The notes under the pieces are model-generated. The model was not told the origin of the DNA, searched no databases, and worked only from the letters and a program-made list of their open reading frames with translations. A program made the translations under genes and the position numbers. A stretch of 64,000 nucleotides of DNA, taken from assembly GCF_001942305.1 (NCBI RefSeq), contig NZ_MKKE01000014.1, positions 25,172-89,171 of the forward strand, in the 5' to 3' direction. Shown piece after piece: positions 1 to 10,042 of the stretch (position 1 is its first letter; each line of letters opens with the position of its first letter). This DNA is from Saccharomonospora sp. CUA-673 (GTDB taxonomy: Bacteria; Actinomycetota; Actinomycetes; Mycobacteriales; Pseudonocardiaceae).

Positions 1-411
1 GGCGTACGTGTCGTCGAGCGGCAGCTCGGCCTGGTCGATGCGGTCCAGCCCCCACGACGGCGGGTCGGTCTGCTCGTCCATCGTGTGCATGGTCTGCACC
101 TGCTCGACGTACTCGACCGCGGGGTTGGCCGCGATCCGCTTCGCCAGCGCCTCGGACATGTCGGCCGAGTAGCCGTTGAACACGCTCGAGAACGTGTGGG
201 TGACGTCGCCGCCGAGATCGGCGGCGGTGGTCTGCACCCCGTCCTTCAACGCCACGATGTATTCGCCCTCGACCGCGGTCGCGGCGTCGGCACCGAGGAT
301 CGTGCCTTCCTGCGGTGCGGCGTGGGCGGTGCCCGCCATGCCCAGCACCAGGGCGGCCGCGGTGGTGCTCACCCCCGCAACGCGGGCGATCCTGCGTCTG
401 TCACTTCGCAC
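1..411 (-). CDS. Secreted subtilisin-like serine protease (S8), N-terminal part
   Basis: Only the first 137 codons are present; the gene runs off the left edge. The GTG start is preceded by a GGAAGG ribosome-binding site. Residues 1-32 form a Sec signal peptide: an Arg-rich start, a hydrophobic Ala/Leu core and an AHA cleavage site. A peptidase-inhibitor I9 propeptide follows (EGEYIVALKDGV through NPAVEYVEQV), and then the typical linker into a mature subtilase (PPSWGLDRIDQ). The catalytic Asp, His and Ser lie outside the window, so activity cannot be judged. Family knowledge says the I9 domain chaperones folding and is removed autocatalytically after export. The gene points away from the ABC operon to its right and probably has its own promoter in the 312-bp gap. 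Confidence 0.85.
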   Translation of the reverse strand, partial: MRSDRRRIARVAGVSTTAAALVLGMAGTAHAAPQEGTILGADAATAVEGEYIVALKDGVQTTAADLGGDVTHTFSSVFNGYSADMSEALAKRIAANPAVEYVEQVQTMHTMDEQTDPPSWGLDRIDQAELPLDDTYA

Positions 412-723
412 GTTTTTCCCTTCCGTCGAACTTTGTCCGGAATGGGCTGACAGTAAGCGGAAAGGCAACGAGACGACACGGTCGAATGATTTACGGAGAT
501 CGCGACGAAAGTCGGGGCATTGGACCGTTCTGCGCAACCGTTTCGGCGCCTCGGCCCACGACGGGCGGGGAAATGCATCCGGGCCGTGACCGTCCGGTGC
601 GGATTCCGTTGCACGGCGCGGAGAAAACCCGCCGCTCGAACCCCGACCAAAGTACCGGACCAAGGTGGTGAATCCGGCGACCCCGGGCGCCGACACTCGG
701 CTCCGGGGCACCCCGAGCGTCGG
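412..723. other. Intergenic region between protease and ABC operon
   Basis: This 312-bp stretch carries no convincing gene. It must hold the promoter of the minus-strand protease at its left end and the transcription end of the minus-strand ABC operon at its right end. Apart from the hairpin at 691-722 I see no repeat or RNA gene. Confidence 0.6.
691..722 (-). terminator. Hairpin after the osmoprotectant ABC operon
   Basis: CGACACTCGG pairs with CCGAGCGTCG (10-bp stem, one mismatch, 12-base loop) immediately beyond the stop codon of the last operon gene. There is no clear U-tract, so it may be a weak or factor-assisted terminator. Confidence 0.45.
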
Positions 724-1641
724 TCAGCGGTCGCCGATCCCGGCCAGGAATTCGTCGGCGATGTCGGCGGGGTTGCGCTTCCGTTCGGAGAACTCGACGT
801 TCAACTCGGTCAGTTTCTCGGTGGTGAGTGCGGCCGAGATCCGGTCGAGTGCCGCGCGTTCGCGGTCCGACAACGATCCCGTGGCCGCCAGCGGCACGAT
901 GTTCTGCGCGGGGAACATGTTCCGGTCGTCATCGAGGGGTACGAAGCCGTTGGCGTCGACCGACGCCGACGTGCTGAACATGTTGGCGACCTGCACCTCG
1001 CCGGAACGCAGCGCCTCGACCGTCACCGGACCGCCCGTGTCGGTGGTGCGGATCTCGGCGAACTCGCAGCCGTACAGCGCGCGGATCTCCTCGCGCCAAC
1101 GCTCGGCCCACTGCCCCGGGCCACCCAGGACGAGCCGCTCGCAGCGCGGCGCAAGGTCCGAGATCGACCGGATGCCCTGTTCGGCGAGGTCGCGGCGCAC
1201 CACGAGCATGTCGGTGTTCTCGGCGGGCGAGCGCTCGAGCACCTCGAGCTCCGGCGGCAGAGCACGCGGCAGTGCTCGGTCGACCTCCTGCGACGTCGTC
1301 GCCTCGGTGTCGGGGTCGAAATGGCGGAGCAGGTTGCCGCTGTAGTCGGGGGCGAGCGTCAACGAGCGGTCCTGCAGCGCCTGCACCAACACCTCGCGTC
1401 CGCCGACGGGCGGGCGGACGGTGACGTCGTCGGCTCCCGCGGCGCGCAACGCGCCGGCGTAGATCTCGGCGAGCAACAGACCCTCACCGACGTCGGACGC
1501 ACCGATGACGATGCTCCCGTCGTCACCGCCCTCGGCTCCCCCGCGCAGCGGATTGCCACACGAGGTCACCAGCAGCAGCACCGCACACAGCACGGCCACG
1601 ACTCCCCGGCGCCGAAAAGCGCCCCGACGATCATCGTTCAC
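724..1641 (-). CDS. Osmoprotectant ABC transporter substrate-binding lipoprotein (OpuC/ProX type)
   Basis: This 305-residue protein begins with a lipoprotein signal peptide: hydrophobic VVAVLCAVLLL followed by lipobox LVTSC, so it should be anchored outside the membrane. The mature part matches the OpuAC-type glycine betaine/choline-binding fold: VIGASDVGEG at the N-terminus, LAPDYSGNLL, and an alternating two-lobe pattern ending in a helical NPADIADEFL segment. The GTG start overlaps the stop of the upstream permease by 4 bases. It is the last gene of a four-gene operon (ATPase, permease, permease, binding protein). The likely ligand is a quaternary-amine osmolyte such as glycine betaine, carnitine or choline. 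The exact ligand cannot be read from sequence. Confidence 0.85.
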   Translation of the reverse strand: MNDDRRGAFRRRGVVAVLCAVLLLVTSCGNPLRGGAEGGDDGSIVIGASDVGEGLLLAEIYAGALRAAGADDVTVRPPVGGREVLVQALQDRSLTLAPDYSGNLLRHFDPDTEATTSQEVDRALPRALPPELEVLERSPAENTDMLVVRRDLAEQGIRSISDLAPRCERLVLGGPGQWAERWREEIRALYGCEFAEIRTTDTGGPVTVEALRSGEVQVANMFSTSASVDANGFVPLDDDRNMFPAQNIVPLAATGSLSDRERAALDRISAALTTEKLTELNVEFSERKRNPADIADEFLAGIGDR

Positions 1642-2324
1642 GCGGCCTCCTGTGTTCCGGCGCGTTCGGCCAGACGCACGCCCCGTGGCACGACGAGACG
1701 TTGCAGCGCCGCCAACAGCAGGTCCAGCACGACCGCGAGCGCCGCCGTCAGCACCGCGCCCGCGACGACCTGTCCGTAGTCGAGGACGGCCAGTCCGTCC
1801 ATGAGGTAGCGGCCGAGTCCGCCGAGTCCGACGTAGGCGGCCACGGCGGCCGTCGCGACGAGCTGCAGCACCGCGTTGCGCACACCGCCGAGCAACATGG
1901 GCAACGCGATGGGCACCTCGACCTGCCACAACCGCTGCATACCGCGCATGCCGACGCCGCTCGCCGCGTCGACGACGTGCGGATCGACAGCCTCGACCCC
2001 GGCATACGTGCCCGCCATGATCGGCGGTACGGCCAGCACGACCAGACCGACGAGCGCCGCCGGGGTGCTCTCGGCCAGCAGCAGGAAGAACAGCGTCACG
2101 ACGCCGAGCGTCGGCAGGGCGCGCACGATGTTGCCGGTGCCGACGAGCAGTACCGCGCCCCGGCCGGTGTGGCCGACGATCAGGCCGATGGGCACGGCGA
2201 TCACCAACGCCACGGCCAGGGCGAGGGCGACGTAACCGAGGTGTTCCAGCACGCGCATCGGCACGCCGCCGGGGCCGCCCCAGTTCGCCGCGTCGCCGAA
2301 CCACGCGAGGGTCTCGGGAATCAT
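1638..2324 (-). CDS. Osmoprotectant ABC transporter permease
   Basis: This 228-residue inner-membrane permease of the OpuC/ProW family has about six hydrophobic segments (YVALALAVALVIAVPIGLIV near residue 35, LVGLVVLAVPPIMAGTYAG near 95). It carries the BPD-transport coupling loop around residues 115-135 (DPHVVDAASGVGMRGMQR), which contacts the ATPase. The ATG start overlaps the upstream permease stop by 4 bases (ATGA), as do the other operon junctions. It probably pairs with the second permease as a heterodimer. Loss of either should abolish uptake. Confidence 0.88.
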   Translation of the reverse strand: MIPETLAWFGDAANWGGPGGVPMRVLEHLGYVALALAVALVIAVPIGLIVGHTGRGAVLLVGTGNIVRALPTLGVVTLFFLLLAESTPAALVGLVVLAVPPIMAGTYAGVEAVDPHVVDAASGVGMRGMQRLWQVEVPIALPMLLGGVRNAVLQLVATAAVAAYVGLGGLGRYLMDGLAVLDYGQVVAGAVLTAALAVVLDLLLAALQRLVVPRGVRLAERAGTQEAA

Positions 2325-3013
2325 GCCGACACCTCCCGCCCGGTGCTCGCCGGCGCGGGCCGCTGCCAGGGTGTGAGGACCCGGCGCAGCAGCACCAGCA
2401 GCAGGTCGACGACGAGCGCGAGCAGGAGCGTCAACGCGACGCCGACCAGGATGGGCGCGTAGTACTCACGCTGGAAGCCGTCGGTGAACAGCCTGCCGAG
2501 CCCGCCGACGCCGATCAACGCCCCGACGCTGACGAGGCTGATGTTGCTCACGGCCGCGACCCGGACGCCCGCGGCGAGCACCGGCACGGCCAGCGGGAGC
2601 TCGACACCGAAGAACCGCCGGGCGGGCCGATACCCCATCGCCGTGGCGGATGCGGTGACGGCGGGCGGCACGGCGTCGAGCGCGTCGAGCATCGGCCGCA
2701 CCAGCAGCGCCGCGGTGTACAGCGACAGGGCGATGACGACGTTGATGCTGTCGAGGATCGTCGTGCCGATGATGCCGGGGATGACGACGAACAGCGCGAG
2801 CGACGGGATCGTGTAGACGAGGTTGGCCACGACGCCGAGCGTCGGCCGGATCGGCGGCCACATTCGCCCGACCCAGCCGGCGCCGATGGCGAGCAGCACG
2901 CCCAGCACGATCGGCACCAGCGCCAGGTAGCAGTGCTCGAGCAGCCCGGACCAGAGCTGGGCCCGCGTGTTGGCGCTGCCGAGATAGGTGCCGAGCTCGT
3001 CGAGCAGGGTCAT
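2321..3013 (-). CDS. Osmoprotectant ABC transporter permease
   Basis: This 230-residue permease is homologous to the following gene and forms the other half of the membrane channel. Hydrophobic segments start at LVPIVLGVLLAIGAGWVG (residues 31-48), with the conserved loop LDALDAVPPAVTASATAMGY near residue 110. I chose the ATG at 3013 because it overlaps the ATPase stop codon in an ATGA arrangement and leaves a short hydrophilic N-terminus (MTLLDELGTYLGS). Such paired permeases are typical of OpuC-type systems, whereas ProW-type systems usually have one. Confidence 0.88.
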   Translation of the reverse strand: MTLLDELGTYLGSANTRAQLWSGLLEHCYLALVPIVLGVLLAIGAGWVGRMWPPIRPTLGVVANLVYTIPSLALFVVIPGIIGTTILDSINVVIALSLYTAALLVRPMLDALDAVPPAVTASATAMGYRPARRFFGVELPLAVPVLAAGVRVAAVSNISLVSVGALIGVGGLGRLFTDGFQREYYAPILVGVALTLLLALVVDLLLVLLRRVLTPWQRPAPASTGREVSA

Positions 3014-4122
3014 GGCGCACCCGCGCTCTCCGGGTGCCCTTCGATCACGTCGAGCACGTGCCGTGCGGTGACGGCCCCGACGACCGCACCGTCGCCGTCG
3101 ACCACGACGCCGAGGCTCGCGGGCGAGGACAACGCGGCGTCGAGGGCGCCCCGCAGCGACGTGCCCTCCCGGTACAGCGAACCGCCCGCCACGAGGTCCG
3201 CCTCGACCAGCTCGCCGTCCACTGTGGACCCCGGCGCGAGCCAGCCGCGGGGCCTGCGGTCGGCGTCGACCGCGAGCCGCCACTCGCCGGTGGGCGAGGC
3301 CGGGGCGCCGAGCGACACGGTCGGCACGTCCGCGACGTCCAGACCACGCGCCGACAGGAACGACAGTCCGCGGTATCCGCGGTCCTTGCCGACGAACTCG
3401 GCGACGAAATCGTCGACGGGATGGCGCAGCACCTCGGCGGGCGTTCCGTACTGGGCCAGCCGGCCGCCCACGCGCAGCACGGCGACGCGGTCGCCCATCC
3501 GCACGGCCTCGTCGATGTCGTGGGTGACGAACACGATGGTCTTGCCGAGCCGCCTTTGCAGATCGAGCAGTTCGTCCTGCAGCCCCTCGCGCACGACCGG
3601 GTCGACGGCCGAGAACGGTTCGTCCATGAGCAGCACCGGCGGATCGGCCGCCAGCGCGCGGGCCACCCCGACCCGCTGTTGCTGTCCGCCGGACAGCTGC
3701 GCCGGGTACCGCGACCCCAGATCGGCGGGCAGGCCCACCGTCTCGAGGAGCTCACCGGCACGGCGCCGCGCCGCCCGGCGGCTCCAGCCGGACAGCATCG
3801 GCACGGTCGCGATGTTGCCGAGCACGGTCCGATGTGGAAACAGGCCCGCGTGCTGGATGACGTAGCCGATGCCGCGGCGCAACTCGGCCGGGTCGACCGC
3901 GCGCACGTCCCGCCCGTCCAGCAGCACCTCGCCGGCGGTGGGCTCGACCATGCGGTTCACCATGCGCAGCGAGGTCGTCTTGCCGCAGCCCGAGGGGCCG
4001 ACGAACACGGTCATGCTGCCGTCGGGCACCGTCAGCGACAGGTCGTCGACCGCGACCGCACCGCCGCCGGAACCGTCGTGGCCCTCGTAGCGCTTGGTGA
4101 CGCCACGGAACTCGATCGTCAT
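3010..4122 (-). CDS. Osmoprotectant ABC transporter ATP-binding protein with C-terminal CBS region
   Basis: First gene of the operon, 370 residues. It shows Walker A GPSGCGKTT (about residue 42), Q-loop, signature LSGGQQQR, Walker B LLMDEPFSAVDP and the H-loop THD, as in ProV/OpuCA. The C-terminal third (after residue 240) contains a degenerate CBS segment (SLGVVVDGDGAVVGAVTARHVLDVIEG). In related transporters CBS domains sense ionic strength. Only one CBS-like unit is clear; two are usual. The ATG at 4122 begins MTIEFRGVTKRYEG, a normal start for this family; upstream in-frame codons lack that match. The promoter should lie in the 178-bp gap shared with the divergent gene on the right. Confidence 0.9.
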   Translation of the reverse strand: MTIEFRGVTKRYEGHDGSGGGAVAVDDLSLTVPDGSMTVFVGPSGCGKTTSLRMVNRMVEPTAGEVLLDGRDVRAVDPAELRRGIGYVIQHAGLFPHRTVLGNIATVPMLSGWSRRAARRRAGELLETVGLPADLGSRYPAQLSGGQQQRVGVARALAADPPVLLMDEPFSAVDPVVREGLQDELLDLQRRLGKTIVFVTHDIDEAVRMGDRVAVLRVGGRLAQYGTPAEVLRHPVDDFVAEFVGKDRGYRGLSFLSARGLDVADVPTVSLGAPASPTGEWRLAVDADRRPRGWLAPGSTVDGELVEADLVAGGSLYREGTSLRGALDAALSSPASLGVVVDGDGAVVGAVTARHVLDVIEGHPESAGAP

Positions 4123-4300
4123 CGTGGTGTCCTGCTCCCCTCGCGGCGGGTGGCCGGGCGCGAAATGTGACCCGGATGACGCGTTCGAACGACCGTAACC
4201 GACAGGCCCGACAGAACCGAGTTCCCGCTCGTGACGTGGCCCGGCGGGCGGCGGCGGCCGGGCGGCAGCTCCGCTGGTCACGGCATCTAGGGTGGGCGCC

Positions 4301-5728
4301 ATGAACTCGGTGCGTCAGGTGTTCGGCGTGGACGCGAAATCGCTGCGACACGCCATCGCGTTGCTTGCCGAACGGCGCTGGCTGTTCGACGACCTGGTGC
4401 GCGAACTCGCCGCCCCGCGGCGCACCGTCGAGGAACTGCTGCAGGCGATCGGCGGCGACCTCCACCGCGAAGGAGACTCGGTGTGGCTGCGCGCCGACGC
4501 CGCCGAGACCTACCGTGAGCACGCCGGCAGCCCGCACACCACGGACGGCCTCGAGACCGAGGTCGCCCGGCACATCGCCCACGTGCCGCCGCCGCTGCCC
4601 GCGCTCGACCACGTGCAGGCCACGGCCGACACGGTCGTGCGCCGCGCGCGGTGGCTCGACGAGCACTACGACCTGCGCACCACGCGGTTGACGTTCCTCG
4701 GCGACCACGACCTGACGTCGCTGGCCGTGCGCGCCCTGCGACCCGAGGCCGACCTGACCGTCATCGACGTCGACGACCGCATCCTCGACTACGTCGACCG
4801 GCAGAGCTCGCGCACGATCCGCACCGTGCACGCCGACCTGCGCTTTGGCCTGCCGCTGTCGGTGATGGGCAAGGCCGACGTCGTGTTCAGCGATCCGCCG
4901 TACACCCCCGAGGGCATGGCGCTGTTCGCCACGCGCGGGCTCGAATGCCTCGCCGATCCGCCCGCGGGCAGGCTCGTGCTCGCCTACGGCTACAGCCCGC
5001 GGCATCCGGCGCTGGGCCACCGCACGCAGCGGGCGCTGATCGGACTGGGGCTGGCGTTCGAGTCCATCGTGCCCGGCTTCCACCGGTACAGCGGCGCCCA
5101 GGCGATCGGCAGCGCCGCGGACCTCTACGTGTGCCAGCCGACGACGAAGGCACGCAAGGGCGGGCGGAAGACGAGCAAGCAGACGATCTACACACGCGGT
5201 GCGCAGTCCCTCGAGGCGGGCGAGACGACGCCCGAGCTGCTGGAGGCGCTGCGCGGGTTCGCGGGCCAGAACGGGCTGCGGGTCGAGGAACGCGGCGCGG
5301 ACTGGACCAAACCGGTCGCGACGAAGCCGGGCACGGCCGTGGCCGTCGACCTCGGCGCCGACCCCGGGCCGTGGCTGCTGCGCACCCTGCTGGGGGTCAA
5401 CGCGGACCGCGTCGCCGTGCTGCTGCCGAACTCCCACCCCGACCTCGTCGACGCCGCCTCACAGCAGGCGCTGACGCAACTGATCGGCCCGAAGTACCGG
5501 CTGCGCCTGCTCCGCAGCACGCCCACCAACACGCACGCGATCGTCGTGGCCGAACCGCCGGCGAGCGCCACCGGGCACACCGACGCCACCGTGCGCGCCG
5601 TGCTCACCCGCGCGCACGCCCGCCTCGGCAACATCTGGCCCGACGCCCCCGACGACGTCGCCGACCAACGCCTCATCGACCTGCCCCGCCACCGCGTCGC
5701 CGAGGTCCGCGACCGCCTCGGCGACTGA
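4301..5728 (+). CDS. Bis-aminopropyl spermidine synthase-family protein
   Basis: This 475-residue protein has an N-terminal winged-helix-like region (residues 1-70), then a Rossmann methyltransferase-like domain with the SDPPYTPEGM motif (about residue 200) and LVLAYGYSPRHP. This is the signature of the family of N4-bis(aminopropyl)spermidine synthase, which makes branched polyamines in thermophiles. A second domain (residues 300-475) has no motif I can name. In actinomycetes the biochemical role is not established, so the reaction is inferred from the family only. The ATG at 4301 is preceded by GGTGG; an in-frame GTG at 4292 is an alternative. It is divergent from the ABC operon and followed by a strong palindromic hairpin. 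Confidence 0.75.
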   Translation: MNSVRQVFGVDAKSLRHAIALLAERRWLFDDLVRELAAPRRTVEELLQAIGGDLHREGDSVWLRADAAETYREHAGSPHTTDGLETEVARHIAHVPPPLPALDHVQATADTVVRRARWLDEHYDLRTTRLTFLGDHDLTSLAVRALRPEADLTVIDVDDRILDYVDRQSSRTIRTVHADLRFGLPLSVMGKADVVFSDPPYTPEGMALFATRGLECLADPPAGRLVLAYGYSPRHPALGHRTQRALIGLGLAFESIVPGFHRYSGAQAIGSAADLYVCQPTTKARKGGRKTSKQTIYTRGAQSLEAGETTPELLEALRGFAGQNGLRVEERGADWTKPVATKPGTAVAVDLGADPGPWLLRTLLGVNADRVAVLLPNSHPDLVDAASQQALTQLIGPKYRLRLLRSTPTNTHAIVVAEPPASATGHTDATVRAVLTRAHARLGNIWPDAPDDVADQRLIDLPRHRVAEVRDRLGD

Positions 5729-5743
5729 CGCAGCTCCGACACT

Positions 5744-5793
5744 GCTCCCAAGGGCCCCATAGTCGCGTTCAACGCGACTATGCCCTTGGGAGC
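5744..5793. terminator. Palindromic hairpin, repeated-element type A
   Basis: The outer arms GCTCCCAAGGGC and GCCCTTGGGAGC flank a near-perfect 25-base palindrome at 5758-5782 (CATAGTCGCGTT, one base, AACGCGACTATG). It sits just after the spermidine-synthase-family gene and between convergent genes, so it probably ends transcription from one or both sides. A variant of the same element occurs at 47805-47857. Confidence 0.75.
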
Positions 5794-5802
5794 TCCGAAC
5801 AC

Positions 5803-5843
5803 AGAGGTGCCCCCCGGGGGACGGTCGTCCTCGGGGCACCTCT
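5803..5843 (-). terminator. Terminator hairpin downstream of malic enzyme
   Basis: AGAGGTGCCCC pairs perfectly with GGGGCACCTCT, and part of the loop can pair further. It lies 12 bases beyond the malic enzyme stop codon, on the side expected for a minus-strand terminator. Confidence 0.7.
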
Positions 5844-5854
5844 GGATTGCTACG

Positions 5855-7020
5855 TCAGCTGACGACGCCGTCGTCCTCCGCGGCCTTCGCGACCGCGGTC
5901 GCGACCTCCTCGGCGACCCTCGGGTCGAGCGGGCTCGGCACGATGCGGTCGGCGGACAGCTCGTCGGCCGCCACCGACACGATCGCCTCGGCCGCGGCCA
6001 GCTTCATGTTCTCCGTGATCGCCCGCGCGCCGGCGTCGAGCGCACCACGGAACACGCCGGGGAAGGCGAGCACGTTGTTGATCTGGTTCGGGAAGTCGCT
6101 CCGGCCGGTGGCCACGACCGCCGCGTACTTCGCCGCGATGTCCGGGTGGACCTCCGGGTCCGGGTTGGACAGCGCGAACACGATCGGCTCGGGCGCCATG
6201 GTCGCGAGCAGGTTCTCGTCGATCCTCGCGCTCGAGAGTCCGATGAACACGTCCGCACCAGCCATCGCGTCGGCCAGATCGCCGCGCAGGCCCGCCTTGT
6301 TCGTGGTCTCGGCGAGCTCCTCCTTGACGGCGTTGAGGTTCTCGCGGCCGGTGTGGATGATGCCGCGCGAGTCGAGCATCGTCACGTCGCCGACACCGGC
6401 GGCCTGCAGGATCTTCGCGCAGGCCACGCCCGCGGCGCCCGCACCGGAGATCACGACCCGCTGCTGGGCGATGTCGCGGCCGGTGACGAGGTTCGCACCA
6501 CGCAGCGCGGCGAGCACCACGATGGCCGTGCCGTGCTGGTCGTCATGCATGACCGGGCAGTCGAGGGCGTCCTTGAGCTTGGCCTCGAGCTCGAAGCACC
6601 GCGGCGCCGAGACGTCCTCGAGGTTGACGGCGCCGAACGAGGGCCGCAGCCGCACGAGCGTCTCGACGATCTCGTCGACGTCGGAGGTCTCGAGCACCAG
6701 CGGGATGGAGTCCAGCCCGGCGAAGGTCTTGAACAGGACCGACTTGCCCTCCATGACCGGCAGCGAGGCGCTCGCGCCGATGTCACCGAGTCCGAGTACC
6801 GCCGATCCGTCGCTGACCACCGCCACAAGCCGGTCCGCCCACGTGTACCGCTTCGCAAGAGCAGGCTCCTGCTCGATGGCGCGGCTGACCTTCGCTACCC
6901 CAGGGGTGTAGGCGATGGACAGATCACGCGCTCCGTGATCGGACGGGTGGCCGACACCGAGAGCTTGCCGCCCTCGTGTCCGCCGAAGATATCGTCGTCG
7001 CTCACCTGAGCTTGAGACAC
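5855..7020 (-). CDS. NAD(P)-dependent malic enzyme (apparent frameshift near 6929)
   Basis: Converts malate to pyruvate, CO2 and NAD(P)H, linking the TCA cycle to pyruvate. The start is GTG at 7020 (VSQAQVSDDDIFGGHEGG), with a TGGAG ribosome-binding site 7 bases upstream. Conserved blocks include AYTPGVAKV (the Tyr-containing malate-binding segment), VVSDGSAVLGLGDIG, metal-site segment HDDQHGTA and nucleotide-binding GAGAAGVACAKIL. The total of about 388 residues fits the short bacterial class. Reading breaks after ITER: the next codons read on only if one base is restored near 6929, after which DLSIAYTPGVAKV follows correctly. The missing base would make the CGC-CGT pair of the usual ITERRDLSIAYTPG motif. 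A sequencing error is likelier than a pseudogene, because every conserved residue downstream is intact. Confidence 0.88.
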
Positions 7021-7338
7021 GTTTAACTCCAGGGCTGAAAAAGGGAAGGTCCGACGGGCAGCTCCCGTCGGTAGAGGGCTCCTTGGTCCCGGCTGACTCG
7101 GCGCGGTAGCGCCGTCTGCCGGCAAGGTGTCCGTCAAGGCCCTTGGTCAGGCGTAGCCGCGGACGCGGCGGTCGTATCAGTGTGACATCCCTTCCGGCAC
7201 TCAGCGTGCCGGTGCGGTCCGGATCACAGATTCGACCTTGTTTCGCAGGTCATGCCTCTAATAGCAAGACGGACGTCCGACTTGGGTGGCTTGGGTGGCT
7301 TCGTTGTCGCCGAACGGGGTCCCGCTAGTCTTCGCGGT
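7021..7338. other. Intergenic region with divergent promoters
   Basis: This 318-bp gap between malic enzyme (leftward) and the epimerase gene (rightward) contains a structured leader on the left (7039-7127) and, presumably, the epimerase promoter at 7200-7338. I see no further gene. Confidence 0.6.
7039..7127 (-). promoter_or_regulatory. Structured leader of malic enzyme with a terminator-like hairpin
   Basis: Read toward malic enzyme, an outer stem CCTTGCCGGC/GCCGG...CCAAGG (7081-7127) encloses an inner GGCGC/GCGCC stem. Next comes a perfect 8-bp hairpin CCGACGGG/CCCGTCGG (7051-7071) with a CCTTCCCTTTTT run directly after it and 20 bases before the start codon. This layout resembles an attenuator: a structured element followed by an intrinsic terminator. 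I do not recognise a known riboswitch class. Confidence 0.45.
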
Positions 7339-7947
7339 ATGCAAGCCCGCACGCTGGCCGTCCCGGATGCCGTCGAGTTCACCCCGCCCGCCTTCCCCGA
7401 CCACAGGGGGCTGTTCGCGGCGCCGTTCCAGGAGGCGGCGTTCGTCGAGGCCGTGGGGCATCCGCTGACGTTGGCGCAGGTCAACCACAGCGTGTCGCGC
7501 CGGGGGACGCTCCGCGGGGTGCACTTCAGCGACGTCCCGCCCGGGCAGGCGAAGTACGTCTACTGCCCGCGGGGATCGCTGCTGGACGTCGTCGTCGACC
7601 TGCGCGTGGGATCACCGACGTTCGGCGTGCACGACTCGGTGGTGCTCGACAGCACGACGTATCGCGCGCTGTACATCCCCGAGGGCCTCGGCCACGCGTT
7701 CGTGGCCCTCGAGGACGACACCGTCATGACGTACCTGTGCTCGACGCCGTACAACCCACCCACCGAACACGGCGTCAACCCGCTCGACCCCGAACTCGGC
7801 CTGCCGTGGCCCGACGACCTCGAGTTCCTGCAGTCCGACAAGGACCGCACCGCCCCGTCGGTGGCCGAGGCCCGCGAGCGCGGCTTCCTGCCCAGCCACG
7901 CCGACTGCCTGGCCCACTACGACCGACTCCGCAGCGCGGCCGGCTGA
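7339..7947 (+). CDS. dTDP-4-dehydrorhamnose 3,5-epimerase-family protein (RmlC-like)
   Basis: This 202-residue cupin carries the RmlC hallmarks: FPDHRGLF near the N-terminus, RGTLRGVHF with the catalytic-type His, KYVYCPRGSLLDVVVDLR, and IPEGLGHAFVALEDDTVMTYLCS. Such enzymes epimerise C3 and/or C5 of a dTDP-4-keto-6-deoxyhexose for cell-wall rhamnose or glycosylated metabolites. No other sugar-nucleotide gene is adjacent, so the pathway is unassigned; a role in tailoring a secondary glycan is possible. The ATG at 7339 gives the standard N-terminus MQARTLAVPDAVEFTPP. It converges on the flavoenzyme gene with a 3-base gap. Confidence 0.85.
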   Translation: MQARTLAVPDAVEFTPPAFPDHRGLFAAPFQEAAFVEAVGHPLTLAQVNHSVSRRGTLRGVHFSDVPPGQAKYVYCPRGSLLDVVVDLRVGSPTFGVHDSVVLDSTTYRALYIPEGLGHAFVALEDDTVMTYLCSTPYNPPTEHGVNPLDPELGLPWPDDLEFLQSDKDRTAPSVAEARERGFLPSHADCLAHYDRLRSAAG

Positions 7948-7950
7948 CCG

Positions 7951-9710
<1,760 letters not shown>

Positions 9711-10009
9711 TCAGCCGCGTGGGGTGATCCAGACGGTGATGTCGGCGGTGACCACGGTGGTCCCGGCGGTGTCGGTGACGACCACGGGAACGACGACCTC
9801 GGTGCCCTCGTCGGACAGCTCCGGCAGTTCCGGCAGCTCGGCGACGGCCGTCAGCGAGGTCTTCGCCTTGGCCACATAGGACACCGACATGCCCTTGGGG
9901 ATCCAGCGGTGCGTGGTCGGGACGGTCGCCTCGGCGAGCATGCCCATGGCGATCTCGGCCAGGTTGCAGGCCGCGATCGCGTGGAACGTGCCGAGGTGGT
10001 TGTGCACGC
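9711..10009 (-). pseudogene. DUF4442 hotdog-fold protein, C-terminal fragment cut off by prophage insertion
   Basis: The fragment reads HNHLGTFHAIAACNLAEIAMGMLAEA through ITPRG and has no start of its own. The missing N-terminal 71 residues lie 25.6 kb away at 35602-35820, ending in the same VHNH residues. Joining the two at the 13-bp core gives a continuous protein of about 165 residues of the DUF4442 acyl-CoA thioesterase-like (hotdog) family. The HNHLGTFHAIAACNLAE segment is its most conserved part, so insertion should inactivate the gene. Excision would restore it exactly. Confidence 0.85.
9997..10009. other. attL core of the prophage
   Basis: The 13-bp sequence TGGTTGTGCACGC is shared exactly with 35609-35621. 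Host DUF4442 coding sequence lies to the left and phage sequence, with the serine integrase 34 bases away, to the right. The core lies in the VHNH codons of the host gene. Confidence 0.85.
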
Positions 10010-10042
10010 ATAAGCCTCGTTAGTGGGTGCTACTGTAGCGGC

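Noticed and set aside
6895..7137. An upstream start for malic enzyme (MTDTLPADG...)
   Set aside because: It would extend the protein across the structured leader and a terminator-like hairpin; the GTG at 7020 has the family start and a ribosome-binding site.
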